In this document: positions 6,992-7,122 of the stretch, piece after piece
How positions within the stretch are numbered: the stretch's first letter is position 1
Layout: every line of letters begins with the position of its first letter
DNA from: Ignavibacteria bacterium
GTDB lineage: Bacteria; Bacteroidota; Ignavibacteria; Ignavibacteriales; Melioribacteraceae
Reading direction: 5' to 3'
Assembly: GCA_027347805.1 (NCBI GenBank)
Contig: DAIEQP010000376.1
Location: 1-7,122, forward strand
Length of the DNA: 7,122 nucleotides
The notes under the pieces: generated by a model
What the model was told of the DNA's origin: nothing
The model's database searches: none
The model's input: only the letters and a program-made list of their open reading frames with translations
Position numbers and translations under genes: made by a program

Positions 6992-7023
6992 TTTGGAATT
7001 TATTTCGAATCGGGTTATATTTG
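6992..7023 (+). promoter_or_regulatory. Bacteroidota-type promoter of the tRNA gene
   Basis: TTTG at 6992-6995 and TATATTTG at 7016-7023 are separated by 20 bp. This fits the Bacteroidota housekeeping consensus TTTG / TAnnTTTG, with a spacing of about 19-21 bp. Transcription would start near 7030, leaving a leader of about 15 nt before the tRNA at 7045. It is both a working promoter call and one of the taxonomic clues in the window. Confidence 0.65.
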
Positions 7024-7044
7024 TGCCCTCAAATTTTTGTAGGC

Positions 7045-7116
7045 GGGCGCGTAGCTCAGTGGTAGAGCAACACCCTTTTAAGGTGAAGGTCGGTGGTTCG
7101 AGCCCACCCGCGCTCA
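7045..7116 (+). tRNA. trnK: tRNA-Lys (anticodon UUU)
   Basis: A full 72-nt cloverleaf can be folded. The acceptor GGGCGCG pairs with CGCGCTC (7109-7115, one G-U), followed by T-A at positions 8-9. The D arm is GCTC/GAGC around AGTGGTA. The anticodon arm is 7070-7086 with loop CTTTTAA, so the anticodon is TTT at 7077-7079. The variable region has 5 nt. The T arm is GGTGG/CCACC around TTCGAGC, and the discriminator is A7116. CCA is not encoded, since the next bases are CAG. The pair at the top of the anticodon stem (A7070, A7086) is mismatched. The UUU anticodon, G1-C72 and A73 all fit lysine identity. Confidence 0.96.
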
Positions 7117-7122
7117 CAGATT

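Noticed and set aside
6881..7117. Minus-strand open frame of 78 codons beginning MSAGGLEPPTF
   Set aside because: Its first third is the antisense translation of the tRNA-Lys gene, a well-known source of false proteins (GLEPPT...STTELRA pattern). The rest is low-complexity AT-rich intergenic sequence.

Overview
The window is AT-rich and compact. It looks like a bacterium of the Bacteroidota/Chlorobiota/Ignavibacteriota (FCB) group. The evidence is a Bacteroidota-type promoter match (TTTG, 20 bp, TAnnTTTG) before the tRNA, mostly weak or absent Shine-Dalgarno sequences, a tRNA without an encoded CCA end, and a long multi-domain hybrid kinase beside a sigma-54 activator. The phylum is an inference; no marker gene fixes it.

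Layout. Positions 2-169 (+) hold the 3' end of an unrecognised gene with a charged tail. After a gap of about 110 bp, a plus-strand pair follows: a membrane hybrid histidine kinase of 1179 residues (279-3818), overlapping by ATGA a 221-residue protein made of a receiver plus an orphan histidine-phosphotransfer-like (DHp) helix pair (3815-4480). A minus-strand pair converges on it. An NtrC-type sigma-54 response regulator (6869-5526) is followed, through a TAATG junction, by a soluble hybrid histidine kinase of 349 residues with no sensor domain (5526-4477). The two converging operons share a palindromic TTAA as both stop codons. The right end (6870-7122) is a divergent AT-rich intergenic region with a perfect 12-bp inverted repeat, a tRNA promoter and a tRNA-Lys(UUU).

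How the genes may work together. All four complete protein genes are two-component proteins, so the locus looks like one phosphorelay. A periplasmic or membrane signal would activate the large kinase (His540, own receiver Asp1106). The receiver-DHp protein (Asp52, His146) could carry phosphate onward. The soluble kinase (His15, Asp284) would control the NtrC-like regulator (Asp54), which remodels sigma-54 RNA polymerase. Crosstalk between the two pairs is inferred only from gene position. The most unusual points are the receiver-DHp protein with no ATPase domain, the two degenerate receiver-like modules inside the large kinase, the GAFTDA form of the sigma-54 contact loop, and the shared stop codons. 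None of these alone proves a new system.
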